64,000 nucleotides of DNA from Maritimibacter sp. (GTDB taxonomy: Bacteria > Pseudomonadota > Alphaproteobacteria > Rhodobacterales > Rhodobacteraceae): assembly GCA_011389895.1 (NCBI GenBank), contig JAABTN010000009.1, positions 29,278 through 93,277 on the forward strand. Direction: 5' to 3'. Shown here one piece after another: positions 36,487 through 46,568 of the stretch (positions within the stretch are counted from its first letter, which is position 1; every line of letters starts with the position of its first letter). Under the pieces are notes generated by a model that ran no database searches, was not told where the DNA came from, and saw nothing but the letters and a program-made list of their open reading frames with translations. A program made the position numbers and the translations under genes.

Positions 36487-38040
36487 ATGAAAACCGACCG
36501 GATCGTCATTGTCGGCGCGGGTATGGGTGCGCTGTTCGCTGCCCTGTCCCTCGCCCCGCGCCCCGTGCTGATGATTTCGCCGGAACGCTTGGGCGAAGGC
36601 GCGTCGTCGGCCTGGGCCCAGGGCGGGGTCGCGGCCGCGATGGCCGAGACCGACAGCCCCGAGGCCCACGCGGCGGATACCGTGACCGCCGGGGCCGGCA
36701 CGGTCGACGCCGATGTCGCCACGATGGTGACGGCGGATGCGGCGCATTTCATCCTCGACCTGACAGATCTTGGAACCCCGTTCGACCGTGATGATAACGG
36801 CGGCTACGTGATGAGCCGGGAGGCCGCGCATTCGGCGGCCCGCGTCGTGCGGGTGCAGGGCGATCAGGCAGGGCGTCAGATCATGGAAACCCTGATCGGG
36901 CGGGTCCGAAACACACCGTCGGTGCAGGTGATCGAAGGGGCCTTGGCCACCGGGCTTGAAACCGACGGGGGCCGGGTCACGGGCGTGTGGCTGCGCCGCG
37001 CCGGGGATCCCTCGGGCAAGATTGTGATCCATGCGCCCGCGGTGTTGCTCGCCGGGGGCGGATCGGGCGGGCTCTTTGCCCATACCACCAATCCGCCGCG
37101 AATCCGGGGGCAGGTGATCGGCTTTGCCGCCCGCGCCGGCGCGATGATCGCCGACCCGGAATTCGTGCAATTCCACCCCACCGCCATCGACATGGGCGAA
37201 GACCCCATGCCGCTCGCCACCGAGGCGCTGCGCGGCGAAGGTGCGGTGCTTGTCGACAAGGACGGCACGCGCTTCATGTTGGAAGAACACCCGGACGCCG
37301 AGCTTGCCCCGCGCGATATCGTTGCCCGCGCGATCTTCAAGCAGACGCAGGCGGAGATGCGCCCGATGCTCGACACGCGCGCCGCGCTGGGGGACTCGGT
37401 CCTGACCCGCTTTCCCGCCGTGGCCGAGGCCTGTGCCCGTGCCGGTTTCGACCCGGTCGCCAACCCGATCCCCGTCGCGGTTGCGGCGCATTATCATATG
37501 GGCGGGGTGGACACCGACGCAGACGGCCGCGCATCGCTTGGGCGCCTGTGGGTTTGTGGCGAAGCCTCGTCCACCGGCCTGCACGGTGCCAACCGCCTTG
37601 CCTCGAACGGTCTGCTCGAAGCGCTGGTCTATGCCCGCAAGGCTGCCGAGGATATCGTCCGCACCTTGGGCGACGTGCCCACCGCCTCCGAGGTTCAGAT
37701 CGACTGGCCCGAAGGCGGCGACCCGGTGAACGGTGACGCGGTGCAACGCCTGCGCGACACCATGACCGAGCATGTCGGGGTGCGCCGCAATGCGCTGGGC
37801 CTGCGTCACGCGCTCGCCACCATTGCCGAGATCGAGGCTGCGGCAGAAACCGAGACGCTGCGCAACATGACCGCCACCGCGACCCTCATCGCCGCCGCAG
37901 CGCTGGCGCGAGAGGAAAGTCGTGGCGGGCATTTCCGCGATGATTTCCCGGACCCCGACCCCGCGCAGGCCCATCGCACCAAGATCACGCTGGACCGTGC
38001 GATGGACATCCGGTCCAAAGCCGTGGAGGCCCTGACATGA
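36487..38040 (+). CDS. nadB: L-aspartate oxidase
   Basis: 517-residue FAD enzyme oxidising L-aspartate to iminoaspartate for NadA. FAD-binding IVGAGMGALFAALSLAP, GASSAWAQGGVAAAM and SSTGLHGANRLASNGLLEAL are typical of the fumarate-reductase/aspartate-oxidase flavoprotein family. The gene starts ten bases after nadA and its stop overlaps the nadC start. Confidence 0.95.
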   Translation: MKTDRIVIVGAGMGALFAALSLAPRPVLMISPERLGEGASSAWAQGGVAAAMAETDSPEAHAADTVTAGAGTVDADVATMVTADAAHFILDLTDLGTPFDRDDNGGYVMSREAAHSAARVVRVQGDQAGRQIMETLIGRVRNTPSVQVIEGALATGLETDGGRVTGVWLRRAGDPSGKIVIHAPAVLLAGGGSGGLFAHTTNPPRIRGQVIGFAARAGAMIADPEFVQFHPTAIDMGEDPMPLATEALRGEGAVLVDKDGTRFMLEEHPDAELAPRDIVARAIFKQTQAEMRPMLDTRAALGDSVLTRFPAVAEACARAGFDPVANPIPVAVAAHYHMGGVDTDADGRASLGRLWVCGEASSTGLHGANRLASNGLLEALVYARKAAEDIVRTLGDVPTASEVQIDWPEGGDPVNGDAVQRLRDTMTEHVGVRRNALGLRHALATIAEIEAAAETETLRNMTATATLIAAAALAREESRGGHFRDDFPDPDPAQAHRTKITLDRAMDIRSKAVEALT

Positions 38041-38885
38041 GCTTTGCAACCCTGCCCGACCTGGTGCTCGAACCCATGGTGCGGGCGGCCCTTCTGGAAG
38101 ATCTGGGCACCTACGGCGACGTGACCACCCGCGCCGTGATCCCGGCTGAAACCACCTATGACGCCGCGATCAATGCGCGTGAGCCGGGGGTGGTCTCGGG
38201 GATGCAGGTCGCCGAGATCGCCTTTCGCCTCGTGGACCCTGCGCTTCGGGTAGACACCCTCATCCCCGACGGGAGCGTGGTCAAACCGGGCGACCGGCTG
38301 ATGACGATCAAGGGCAAAGCGGCCTCGATCCTGTCGGGCGAACGGGTTGCCCTCAATTTCGCGGGCCGCCTGTCGGGCATCGCGACCAAAACGGCGGCTT
38401 TCGTGGCCGAGACCCGGGGCACCGCGACCCGCATCACCTGCACGCGCAAGACCACGCCGGGGCTGCGCATGGTCGAGAAACAGGCGGTGCTGCATGGGGG
38501 CGGGTTCAATCACCGCTACTCTCTCTCAGATGCGATCTTGATCAAGGACAACCACATTGCCGCCGCCGGGGGCATCAAGGCCGTGCTCGACGCCGCGCGC
38601 GCCGTGGCCAGCCACATGATGAAGGTCGAGATCGAGGTCGACACCCTCGACCAGCTTGCCGAGGTGTTGGAGGTCGGCGGTGCCGATGTCGTCCTGCTCG
38701 ACAACATGGATACCCCCACGCTGTCGAAAGCGGTCGCGATGGTGGCGGGCCGTGTCGTGCTTGAGGCATCGGGCAACATGACGCTTGGGCGGATCGCCGA
38801 GGTATCGGCCAGCGGCGTGGACTATATCTCGTCCGGGGCGCTGACCCATTCGGCCCAGACCCTCGACCTCGGGCTCGACTTTTGA
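38037..38885 (+). CDS. nadC: Nicotinate-nucleotide diphosphorylase (quinolinate phosphoribosyltransferase)
   Basis: 282 residues. Converts quinolinate and PRPP to nicotinate mononucleotide with release of CO2. Family blocks TRITCTRKTTPGLRMVEKQAV, HRYSLSDAILIKDNHI, EIEVDTLDQ and LLDNMDTPTL are all present. ATGA overlap with nadB indicates coupled translation. Confidence 0.96.
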   Translation: MSFATLPDLVLEPMVRAALLEDLGTYGDVTTRAVIPAETTYDAAINAREPGVVSGMQVAEIAFRLVDPALRVDTLIPDGSVVKPGDRLMTIKGKAASILSGERVALNFAGRLSGIATKTAAFVAETRGTATRITCTRKTTPGLRMVEKQAVLHGGGFNHRYSLSDAILIKDNHIAAAGGIKAVLDAARAVASHMMKVEIEVDTLDQLAEVLEVGGADVVLLDNMDTPTLSKAVAMVAGRVVLEASGNMTLGRIAEVSASGVDYISSGALTHSAQTLDLGLDF

Positions 38886-38969
38886 CACCCGCGTCGGCGG
38901 GAACCATTACAAATCCCCGGCGTTTCTTTTTTGGAGTGGTCCTTTGGGGGGCGGCTTCGTAAACTCAGA

Positions 38970-40820
38970 ATGAGCAAAACGCGAACCTGGGGGTCGCGCA
39001 CCATGGGGCAAAGAGCATCTGCAAGGCGGCTGTGGCCGTTGGTGTGGGCTGTAACGGCAGGTTTGCTGGCCACACCCGCGATTGCGCTTGATGATCTGAG
39101 CTTCACGGTTGTTGGCGATGACAGCGCGGCGATCACCAAAGAGCTGAGGCAGGCGTCGCTTCTGGTCGCCGCCGAGGCGGAGGGTAGAACCGATCCCCGC
39201 GATCTCGTGGCGACCGCGCGGGCCGAATACGAACGCCTCGTGAATGCGCTCTACGGTCTTGGTCACTATGGCCCCGTTGTGCGGGTTCAGGTGAACGGGG
39301 TCGAGGCCACGAACATCCCGACCTACCGGACCCCGCGCCGGATCGACCGGATCGCCGTGACGGTCGATCCCGGACGCCAGTTTCACTTTGGCAGCACCGC
39401 GATCACGCCCTTGGCGCGCGGAAGCCAACCTGTGGGGGGCTTCACGCGCGGCGATCCGGCCCGCGCGCAGGTGATCCGCGACGCCGCCGGATCGGCCATC
39501 GACGACTGGCGTGCGCGCGGTCACGCCAAGGCCAAGGTGCGCGACCAAGAGCTGACCGCCAACCACCGAACCGCCGTGATGAACGCCCGCGTCTGGCTCA
39601 CCCCCGGCCCGCGCGTGACCTTCGGCGCGCTGTCGCAGGTGACGCCTTCGGCGGTGCGCGCCGCGCGGGTGCAACGCATCGCAGGGTTGCCCGAGGGCGA
39701 GGTGTTTTCGCCCCGCGCGCTTGAGCGTGCCGCCGAGCGTCTGCGCCGCACCGGGGCCTTTGCCTCGGTCGCCCTGCGCGAAGGCGAGGTGAACCCGGAT
39801 GGCTCGATGGACATACTCCTGTCCCTCGACGACATGACCCCGCGGCGTTACGGCTTCGGGGCCGAGATTTCATCGCTCGAAGGCCTCGGGCTTTCGGGGT
39901 TCTGGCTTCACCGCAACCTTCTGGGTGGTGCTGAACGGTTTCGCTTTGACGCGGGCGTCTCGGGCATCACGCCCGGCCTTGGCAATCTCGATGTTGAAAT
40001 TGCTGCGCGGCTCGATATCCCGGCCGCGTTCGGCACAGACAACGACGCCTACGTGATGGGCGAAGCCAGCTATCTGCGGGAGCCGACTTTTTCGGCCTAC
40101 CAGGGTGCGGGGGCTGTCGGCGTGCGCCGCTACTTCTCAGACAACCTCGAAGGCGAGTTGGGGCTTGGATACATGTTCTCGCGTGTCACCGACAGCCAAG
40201 GCACGCGGAATTTCTCGATCGTCCAGGTGCCCGCATCGCTCACCTACGATCGTCGCGACGGCCCGCTCGATGCCACGCGCGGGTTCTACGTCAGGCTCGA
40301 GGCCGAACCGCATTATGACCTGATGAACGGGGCGGGGGTCTGGGGTCTCGCCGATGGCCGCGTCTACACAAGCTTTGGTGCAGATGATGACGTCACGCTG
40401 GCCGCGCGTGTGCAGGTGGGCCGCGTTCTGGGCCAAACGGCGACCGCGACGCACCCCGAATACCTTTTCTATTCCGGCGGTGGCGGCACCGTGCGCGGCC
40501 AGCCCTACCAATCCCTGTCCTTTCCCGCAGGCGGTGGCAACCGGATCGGGGGACAGGCCTTTGCGGGGGCGCAGCTTGAACTGCGCTACAAGGCGACCGA
40601 CAAGATCGGCGTGGTCGGCTTTTATGATGTTGGCTATCTCGGCGCGGGCGGGTTCTTCGACCTGGTCAACGCGTGGCATTCCGGGGCCGGTGTTGGCCTG
40701 CGATATGATACCGGACTTGGCCCGATCCGTTTTGACGTGGGCCTGCCGGTCACCAATGGACCGGGCGGAAGCCTGTTGAGCCGGGTTCAGCTTTACGTCG
40801 GCATCGGGCAGAGTTTCTGA
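38970..40820 (+). CDS. tamA: Translocation and assembly module outer-membrane protein TamA
   Basis: Omp85-family outer-membrane protein that, with TamB, helps place proteins or lipids in the outer membrane. A signal peptide ends TPAIA|LDD. Periplasmic POTRA-type repeats occupy roughly residues 40-270, then a C-terminal 16-strand barrel region ends in the aromatic LYVGIGQSF typical of outer-membrane proteins. The start is uncertain: ATG 38970 and ATG 39003 both give a signal peptide and neither has a strong ribosome site. The last base of the stop codon is the first base of the tamB ATG. Confidence 0.9.
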   Translation: MSKTRTWGSRTMGQRASARRLWPLVWAVTAGLLATPAIALDDLSFTVVGDDSAAITKELRQASLLVAAEAEGRTDPRDLVATARAEYERLVNALYGLGHYGPVVRVQVNGVEATNIPTYRTPRRIDRIAVTVDPGRQFHFGSTAITPLARGSQPVGGFTRGDPARAQVIRDAAGSAIDDWRARGHAKAKVRDQELTANHRTAVMNARVWLTPGPRVTFGALSQVTPSAVRAARVQRIAGLPEGEVFSPRALERAAERLRRTGAFASVALREGEVNPDGSMDILLSLDDMTPRRYGFGAEISSLEGLGLSGFWLHRNLLGGAERFRFDAGVSGITPGLGNLDVEIAARLDIPAAFGTDNDAYVMGEASYLREPTFSAYQGAGAVGVRRYFSDNLEGELGLGYMFSRVTDSQGTRNFSIVQVPASLTYDRRDGPLDATRGFYVRLEAEPHYDLMNGAGVWGLADGRVYTSFGADDDVTLAARVQVGRVLGQTATATHPEYLFYSGGGGTVRGQPYQSLSFPAGGGNRIGGQAFAGAQLELRYKATDKIGVVGFYDVGYLGAGGFFDLVNAWHSGAGVGLRYDTGLGPIRFDVGLPVTNGPGGSLLSRVQLYVGIGQSF

Positions 40821-43800
40821 TGCGTCGGTTGTTTGCCCTTCTCGCGCTCACCGCCACCTTGGCCCTGCCCGCCACTGCGCAGGAAGGGGCGGATGGCAAT
40901 GAGTCCTCCCGCCTCGAGACATGGCTTGAGGACACGCTGTCGGGGGCCGGGCGCGAGGTGACCGTGACCGGGTTCCAAGGGGCCTTGTCATCGCAGGCCA
41001 CCATGGACCGGCTCGAGATTTCCGACGATGACGGGGTCTGGATCGCGCTGACCGACATCACGCTTGACTGGACCCGCTCGGCGGTTCTTGCGGGCCGGAT
41101 CGAGATCAACGCGCTCACCGCCGCCGAGATCACAGTGGAGCGTCTGCCGGGAAGCCCGCCCGAGGGTACCGAGGACACCCCGGACCTGCCCAACACCGAA
41201 GCCTCGGATTTCACGCTCCCGGAGCTGCCGGTTTCGGTCAACATCGGCGAGATCTCGACCGAGCGGCTCACGCTTGGTGAGGCGATCCTTGGCGCGGCGG
41301 CGGAGCTTTCACTTGACGGCGCGATGCAGCTTGCGGGGGGCGAGGGGGCGCTGCGGCTCGATCTTGCCCGCACTGACGGGCAGAAGGGGGATTTCCGGAT
41401 AGCCGGGGCGTTCGCGAACGAGACCGGCAACCTGATCCTCGATGTGACCCTCACCGAAGGGCCGGGGGGGATCGCGGCCAAGGCGTTGAACCTTCCTGGC
41501 GAACCGGCGATTGACCTTGTCATCGCGGGCAACGCCCCGATTGACGATTTCACCGCCAACGTCGCGCTTTCGACCGAAGGACAGGATCGGCTCGCTGGTC
41601 AGGTCGGGCTGGCCGTGATCCGGCCCGAAAGCGAAAGCAGCACGACCCGTGCCAGAACACAGGTGACGGCAAAGCTCGCCGGGGATTTGCGCCCGTTGTT
41701 TGACCCGGACTACAAGCCGTTTTTTGGCGGGCAAAGCATCCTGAACCTCGACGCGGCGCGCTATCCCAACGGCACGACTGTGGTGCAGGACCTGTTTATG
41801 AGGACCGAGGCAGTGGATCTACGCGCCTCTGGGCGATTGAACCGGCGCGGCTGGCCCGAGCGGGCCCGGCTTTCGGGGCGTGTGAGCAGCCCGGATGGCA
41901 CACCCGTGGCCCTGCCCCTGTCCGGTCCGCTTGCAACGCTTGCCGAGGCAGAGATCGCCTTTGACTATGACGCCCTGCGCGGAGACCGCTGGACCGGGTC
42001 GCTGCGTGCCCGTGACTTCGCCCGTGACGGGAGCACGTTGGGCGAGGTTGCCCTTGCGGTCGAGGGGCGGCTTCGCACCGGTGGTGGCGGCTCACAGCCC
42101 AGCTTTGGCGGGGACGTCACTCTAAGCGCCGCCGGGATCGAGCCCCGCGACATGGGGCTTGCCCGTGCGGTCGGGCCAAACCTGTCGGGCAACCTGACCG
42201 TATCCAAGGGGGGCAACGCGCCACTGCGGCTCACCGATATCGCGGTCTCGGGGGCCGATTACGGGGTGACCGGGAGCGCCACGCTCGACACCGTGGTGGA
42301 CCAGCTCGATCTTGTCGCCGATGTCGATCTTGGCCTCACCGCGCGGGATCTGTCGCGCTTTTCCCAGCTTGCCGGACAGGAGATCGCGGGCGCGGCCGAG
42401 GTTCGGATCGTAGGCGATGCCGCGGTGCCGGGCGGGGCCTTCGATGCCGAGATCACCGGCCAGACCCGCGATTTCGGGGTCGGGATCGCCCCGCTGAACG
42501 GGGTGTTCGCGGGGGAGAACCGGCTTGTCGTTGCCGTTGAACGGGACAAGACCGGCACGCGCATTCGCGAGGCGTCGCTGACCGGCCCCGGTGTCGCCGC
42601 CACGGCCACGGGCCGGGCCTCAAGCACGCAGACCGCGCTTTCCATCACGCTGGACCTGCCGGATGGCACCCGGCTTGACCCTGCGCTCACCGGTGCGGTG
42701 AGGGCCGATATCTCGGCCTTCGGTCAGGGTGACGCTTGGACGTTCGAAGCCACGGCTACCGGACCCGGCGGCCTGTCGTCGGATTTCGAGGGCACGGCGC
42801 AGGCCACGCGCGGCACATTCGGGCCGGTGAACGCCACCATTACGGCAGACCTGGACGATCTGTCGCCCTACAGCGGTCTTGCGGGCAGGCCGCTTGGCGG
42901 AGCCGCGAACCTGGTGGCGCAGATTGAAGGCGATCTGGAAACCCAAGCCATCTCGGTGTCCGCCGATGCCCAGTCGCGCGATCTGGGCCTCGGGCTGGGC
43001 GACTTGGACCGGCTTTTGTCGGGGGCTGGAACGCTGTCGGTGGCGGCGCGGCGCGACGAGGAAGGCAGGCTGTTTCTCGATGCGCTTGACTTGGCCATGC
43101 CGCAAATCACGGTGACGGCGAACGGCAGCGGGCAGGATGGGGCCAACCAGGTCAATTTCGATGCGCGCCTCGCAGATCTCGGCCTTGTCGTGCCCGATCT
43201 CTCGGGGGCTTTCGCGGCCAATGGCACGGCGGTGATGACAGGGGAGAGCTACCGTGTTGACGTCGACGGGCGTGGTCCGGCGGGCACCACCGTCGCCGTG
43301 TCGGGACGGGTTGCGAGCGATGCCTCTCGCGCGACCCTTGCGATCAATGGCGCGGTGCCGCTTGCGCTTGCCAATGGGTTCGCCGCGCCCAATAGCTTCA
43401 CCGGCGGGGCGCGCTTCGATCTTTCCCTTGATGGCCCGCTCGCGCTCACGTCGCTCTCCGGGCAGGTGACATCCTCGGACGCGCGCGTGACGATCCCGAC
43501 GCAGCGCGTTTCGCTTGGCCCGATCCGCGCCAACGTTCAACTTGGCAACGGGCGCGCGCGGATCGACGCGGCAGCCCCGGTGTCGTCCGGGGGGCAGGTC
43601 GACATCGCCGGCCCCGTTGCGCTCTCAGATGGCTACAACGCCGATCTTGCCATCGGCTTGCGCAATGTCGGCCTTACCGACCCGTCGCTTTATGACACGC
43701 GGGTGTCAGGCGCGCTTACTGTTATCGGCCCGCTGACCGGCGGGGCGCGGATCGCGGGCACGGTTGACACGGGGCAAGTCGAAATTCGCATCCCAAGCTC

Positions 43801-44620
43801 CGGCTTCGGCTTCAACGGCGATCTCGATGGGCTCACCCATGTGAACGAGCCTCGCGCGGTGCGGCTCACCCGCGAACGGGCGGGCAAGACCGGCGCGCGC
43901 GGGGCGCAGGGCGGGTCCGGCCCGGCCTATCCGCTCGACATCACCGTCAATGCCCCGAACCAGGTCTTTATCCGGGGGCGCGGTCTGGATGCCGAGCTTG
44001 GCGGTCAGTTGCGGCTTATCGGGACCACGGCGGATGTGATCCCGGAGGGCGGGCTGTCCTTGATCCGGGGGCGTCTGGATCTTCTGGGCAACCGGCTTGA
44101 GCTTTCCGAAGCGCAGGCCACGCTTCAGGGTGACTTCGCGCCCTATCTGCGCGTCGTGGCGAAGACCGCGGTCGATGACGTGTCGATCCGCATCCTGATC
44201 GAAGGCACGGCCACAAGCCCGGATGTCAGCTTCACCTCGTCGCCCGACCTGCCCGAGGATGAAATCCTGTCGCGCCTGATCTTCGGGCGCAGCGTGGCCG
44301 AGATTTCGCCGCTTCAGGCGTTGCGCCTTGCCAATGGGGTCGCGACCCTGTCGGGGCGATCCGGCGGTGGCGTCATGGGGTCGATCCGCGAAGGCTTTGG
44401 CTTGGCCGATCTCGATGTTGTGCAGAACGAAGGCGGCGCGTTCGGAGTCAGGGCGGGGGCCTATATTTCCGACAACGTCTATACCGGGGTCGAGCTTGAC
44501 GCGGACGGTCAGGCGAACCTGTCGATCAATCTCGATCTCACCCCGAACCTTACCGCGCGCGGCACTGCGGGCACGGATGGAAACACCTCGCTCGGGATCT
44601 TTTTCGAAAAGGATTACTAG
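40820..44620 (+). CDS. tamB: Translocation and assembly module inner-membrane protein TamB
   Basis: 1266 residues. N-terminal signal/anchor (FALLALTATLALPATAQ), a very long series of beta-rich repeats rich in Gly, Ala and Asp, and the C-terminal DUF490/TamB domain with ISPLQALRLANGVATLSG and the ending FFEKDY. AsmA-like bridge protein spanning the periplasm; partner of TamA, with which it overlaps by one base. The length is typical for alphaproteobacteria. Confidence 0.93.
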   Translation: MRRLFALLALTATLALPATAQEGADGNESSRLETWLEDTLSGAGREVTVTGFQGALSSQATMDRLEISDDDGVWIALTDITLDWTRSAVLAGRIEINALTAAEITVERLPGSPPEGTEDTPDLPNTEASDFTLPELPVSVNIGEISTERLTLGEAILGAAAELSLDGAMQLAGGEGALRLDLARTDGQKGDFRIAGAFANETGNLILDVTLTEGPGGIAAKALNLPGEPAIDLVIAGNAPIDDFTANVALSTEGQDRLAGQVGLAVIRPESESSTTRARTQVTAKLAGDLRPLFDPDYKPFFGGQSILNLDAARYPNGTTVVQDLFMRTEAVDLRASGRLNRRGWPERARLSGRVSSPDGTPVALPLSGPLATLAEAEIAFDYDALRGDRWTGSLRARDFARDGSTLGEVALAVEGRLRTGGGGSQPSFGGDVTLSAAGIEPRDMGLARAVGPNLSGNLTVSKGGNAPLRLTDIAVSGADYGVTGSATLDTVVDQLDLVADVDLGLTARDLSRFSQLAGQEIAGAAEVRIVGDAAVPGGAFDAEITGQTRDFGVGIAPLNGVFAGENRLVVAVERDKTGTRIREASLTGPGVAATATGRASSTQTALSITLDLPDGTRLDPALTGAVRADISAFGQGDAWTFEATATGPGGLSSDFEGTAQATRGTFGPVNATITADLDDLSPYSGLAGRPLGGAANLVAQIEGDLETQAISVSADAQSRDLGLGLGDLDRLLSGAGTLSVAARRDEEGRLFLDALDLAMPQITVTANGSGQDGANQVNFDARLADLGLVVPDLSGAFAANGTAVMTGESYRVDVDGRGPAGTTVAVSGRVASDASRATLAINGAVPLALANGFAAPNSFTGGARFDLSLDGPLALTSLSGQVTSSDARVTIPTQRVSLGPIRANVQLGNGRARIDAAAPVSSGGQVDIAGPVALSDGYNADLAIGLRNVGLTDPSLYDTRVSGALTVIGPLTGGARIAGTVDTGQVEIRIPSSGFGFNGDLDGLTHVNEPRAVRLTRERAGKTGARGAQGGSGPAYPLDITVNAPNQVFIRGRGLDAELGGQLRLIGTTADVIPEGGLSLIRGRLDLLGNRLELSEAQATLQGDFAPYLRVVAKTAVDDVSIRILIEGTATSPDVSFTSSPDLPEDEILSRLIFGRSVAEISPLQALRLANGVATLSGRSGGGVMGSIREGFGLADLDVVQNEGGAFGVRAGAYISDNVYTGVELDADGQANLSINLDLTPNLTARGTAGTDGNTSLGIFFEKDY

Positions 44621-44648
44621 CGCGGCAGGGGCCAGTGGCGTGGGCGGG

Positions 44649-45314
44649 TCAGAGGCGTCCCGGAACCCGGTTCTCCGGCTCTGGGCGTTTCTGGCTTTCG
44701 CTGGCGGCCAGCCCAAGATCGCGGGCGATCATGGCGGCATGGGTGCGATTGCGCGCGCCGAGTTTGCGGATGATCCCCCGGACGTGCATTTTCACCGTGA
44801 CTTCCTTGATCGAAAATCCATGCGCGATTTCCTTGTTCTGAAGCCCGTTGCAGATACCGTTCAGCACCTGCATCTCGCGATCCGACAGCTTTTCGACAGC
44901 CGCGATGCGGTGTGGCCCGTCCTTCGCATGAAGCACCGCGACGCGCATGCCGGATTTGATCATCGCCAGAATGCTGGCAAGCTGTTCGGCACGGATGGAC
45001 GAGGGCACGACAGCGGTCGACCCGGCGAAAAACAATTGCTTGATCCGTGCGTCGGTCGCATCGGGCGGCGTGATGGTGACGACCGGCGCATGATGTTCAT
45101 CTCGCGCGACGGTTGCAATTGTTTCGGGCACACGAAGGGGGTCGATCAAGGTGCTGTCGATCACGACGAAGGCGACGTCATGGCCGTTCATGCGGACATG
45201 ACGCGAAACATCACGCAAATGTGGTGTCGCCAAACTTTCCAACCCGTCCACAAGGCTACAGGTTTCAGTAACGAGTCCCTCGATCGCACTGGTTTCTGTG
45301 GCGACAAAAACTTT
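44649..45314 (-). CDS. LuxR/NarL-type regulator with degenerate receiver-like domain
   Basis: 221 residues from the GTG at 45314 (chosen because GGAAGGGG lies six bases upstream). The C-terminal LuxR helix-turn-helix is clear: LSDREMQVLNGICNGLQNKEIA, then EVTVKMHVRGIIRKLGARNRTHAAM. The N-terminal 120 residues look like a response-regulator receiver fold, but the acidic pair after strand 1 is Thr-Glu and the late Lys is missing (STAVVPSS); an Asp remains in FVVIDSTL. No kinase is adjacent. Targets unknown; convergent with tamB. Confidence 0.8.
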   Translation of the reverse strand, partial: KVFVATETSAIEGLVTETCSLVDGLESLATPHLRDVSRHVRMNGHDVAFVVIDSTLIDPLRVPETIATVARDEHHAPVVTITPPDATDARIKQLFFAGSTAVVPSSIRAEQLASILAMIKSGMRVAVLHAKDGPHRIAAVEKLSDREMQVLNGICNGLQNKEIAHGFSIKEVTVKMHVRGIIRKLGARNRTHAAMIARDLGLAASESQKRPEPENRVPGRL

Positions 45315-45875
45315 CACAAAACGCCCCTTCCCAAAACCGACGCCAATAAAAATGAAATCGGTGCGGTCAAAGAGAGATGGCACATGTCGTTTCGGTCAGC
45401 CACCTATCAATAAGGATAGAGAAAAGGCGGAAAACGCGCGGTTTTCGCTGATTTTTGGGCGATCTGCACCGCCCCACGGCAAACTGTTCCAGAATTGCGG
45501 GAGCGTTGCAAAATGCAATGAAACGAAAGGTAAGGGTATCCTTACCTGTATCCTAATCGTGACTTTCCCGACAGAGAATCATTGTTTCCACGCTTCAACG
45601 CGCGTCTGGCACCCCTGTGTGCGTCGCGCCAGAAGCCCGCGCGGGGTTGGCGGGGCGGCCTGTTTCCGACAAGATCGGCGGTGGTGCGAAGGGCGGGAAC
45701 GCGGAACGTGATCAGCACCATTCACCCGGGATTCAGTCTGGATCAACCAGATTGCAGATTGAACGCCCCTATGTGAAGCGGACGCAAGGTCAAGCATCTG
45801 CGACAACCTTGGGGCGATAAGCCTGCCGTGACCCAGCCGTGACCCGGCCGGAACAGGGCGCCCCAGACCGAGATA
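45315..45875. other. 560-bp gene-free region upstream of the LuxR-type gene
   Basis: No open frame here resembles a known protein. The 45480-45560 part is less GC-rich than the surroundings and holds two inverted repeats: TTGCA-aaa-TGCAA at 45506-45518 and GGTAAGG-gtat-CCTTACC at 45529-45546. They lie about 190-230 bases before the LuxR-type start codon and may be operators or part of a small RNA. The rest (45560-45875) is GC-rich without recognised structure. Confidence 0.5.
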
Positions 45876-46568
45876 TCAGCGCGCCCGGACCTTTTCGATC
45901 AGCTCCACGACCGCAGGCCCCATCGCCTGAACGTTCCATGCGACGCCCCGTGCGTTCGGGTGGATGCCATCCCCTTGGAACACCTCGGCGCGCGTGGCCT
46001 TCCCGGCCTCGACAGCCCGCGCCATGCCTTCGAAGATATAGGGGTGAAACACCACGTCATGGCGGGCGGCGAGGGTTGGATACATCTCGTCAAATGCGCC
46101 CTTGTATTCGGGGCCGAAGTTGGCCGTGGCGCGGTATCCCACCAGAAGCGTGGGAAGCCCCTTTGCCGCGACCCTGTCGAGGATCTTGTCGAGGTTTGCC
46201 GACACGGTGTTGAGCGGTGTGCCCCGCAACAAATCATTGCCGCCAAGCGCCACGATCACCGCGTCGACCTCGGGCGTCAGGGACCAGTCGATGCGCCTGA
46301 GCCCGCCCGCCGTGGTATCGCCCGACACACCGCCGTTGATCAGCTCCACCTCCTGCCCGTTCTCGGCCAGCCACCGGTCAAGCTGCGGCACCAGCCCGTT
46401 CTGTTTCGACAGCCCGTAGCCCTGTGTCAGGGAATCCCCGAATGCCAGAATCGTGATCGGTTCGCCCATGGCGGGCAGCGCAAGAAGAGGGAATACCAAC
46501 AAGGACTTGGATAGCCGCGCCTGCGCCCCATATGCCCAAGAGTGGATTTTTCGAAAGGCCCGTCTCAT
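45876..46568 (-). CDS. SGNH/GDSL arylesterase (TesA-like)
   Basis: 230 residues with an N-terminal signal region (SLLVFPLLALPAMG) directing export. SGNH blocks are intact: Ser in AFGDSLTQGYG, Gly in NGGVSGDTTAGGL, Asn in ALGGNDLLRG and the Asp/His pair in GDGIHPNARG. Likely periplasmic lysophospholipase, thioesterase or arylesterase. The ATG at 46568 overlaps the start of the divergent ABC ATPase gene; a shorter start inside the signal region cannot be excluded. Confidence 0.87.
   Translation of the reverse strand: MRRAFRKIHSWAYGAQARLSKSLLVFPLLALPAMGEPITILAFGDSLTQGYGLSKQNGLVPQLDRWLAENGQEVELINGGVSGDTTAGGLRRIDWSLTPEVDAVIVALGGNDLLRGTPLNTVSANLDKILDRVAAKGLPTLLVGYRATANFGPEYKGAFDEMYPTLAARHDVVFHPYIFEGMARAVEAGKATRAEVFQGDGIHPNARGVAWNVQAMGPAVVELIEKVRAR

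Noticed and set aside
45582..45820. Short open frames in the 45315-45875 gap
   Set aside because: No ribosome sites, no similarity to known families, and overlapping frames of equal quality.
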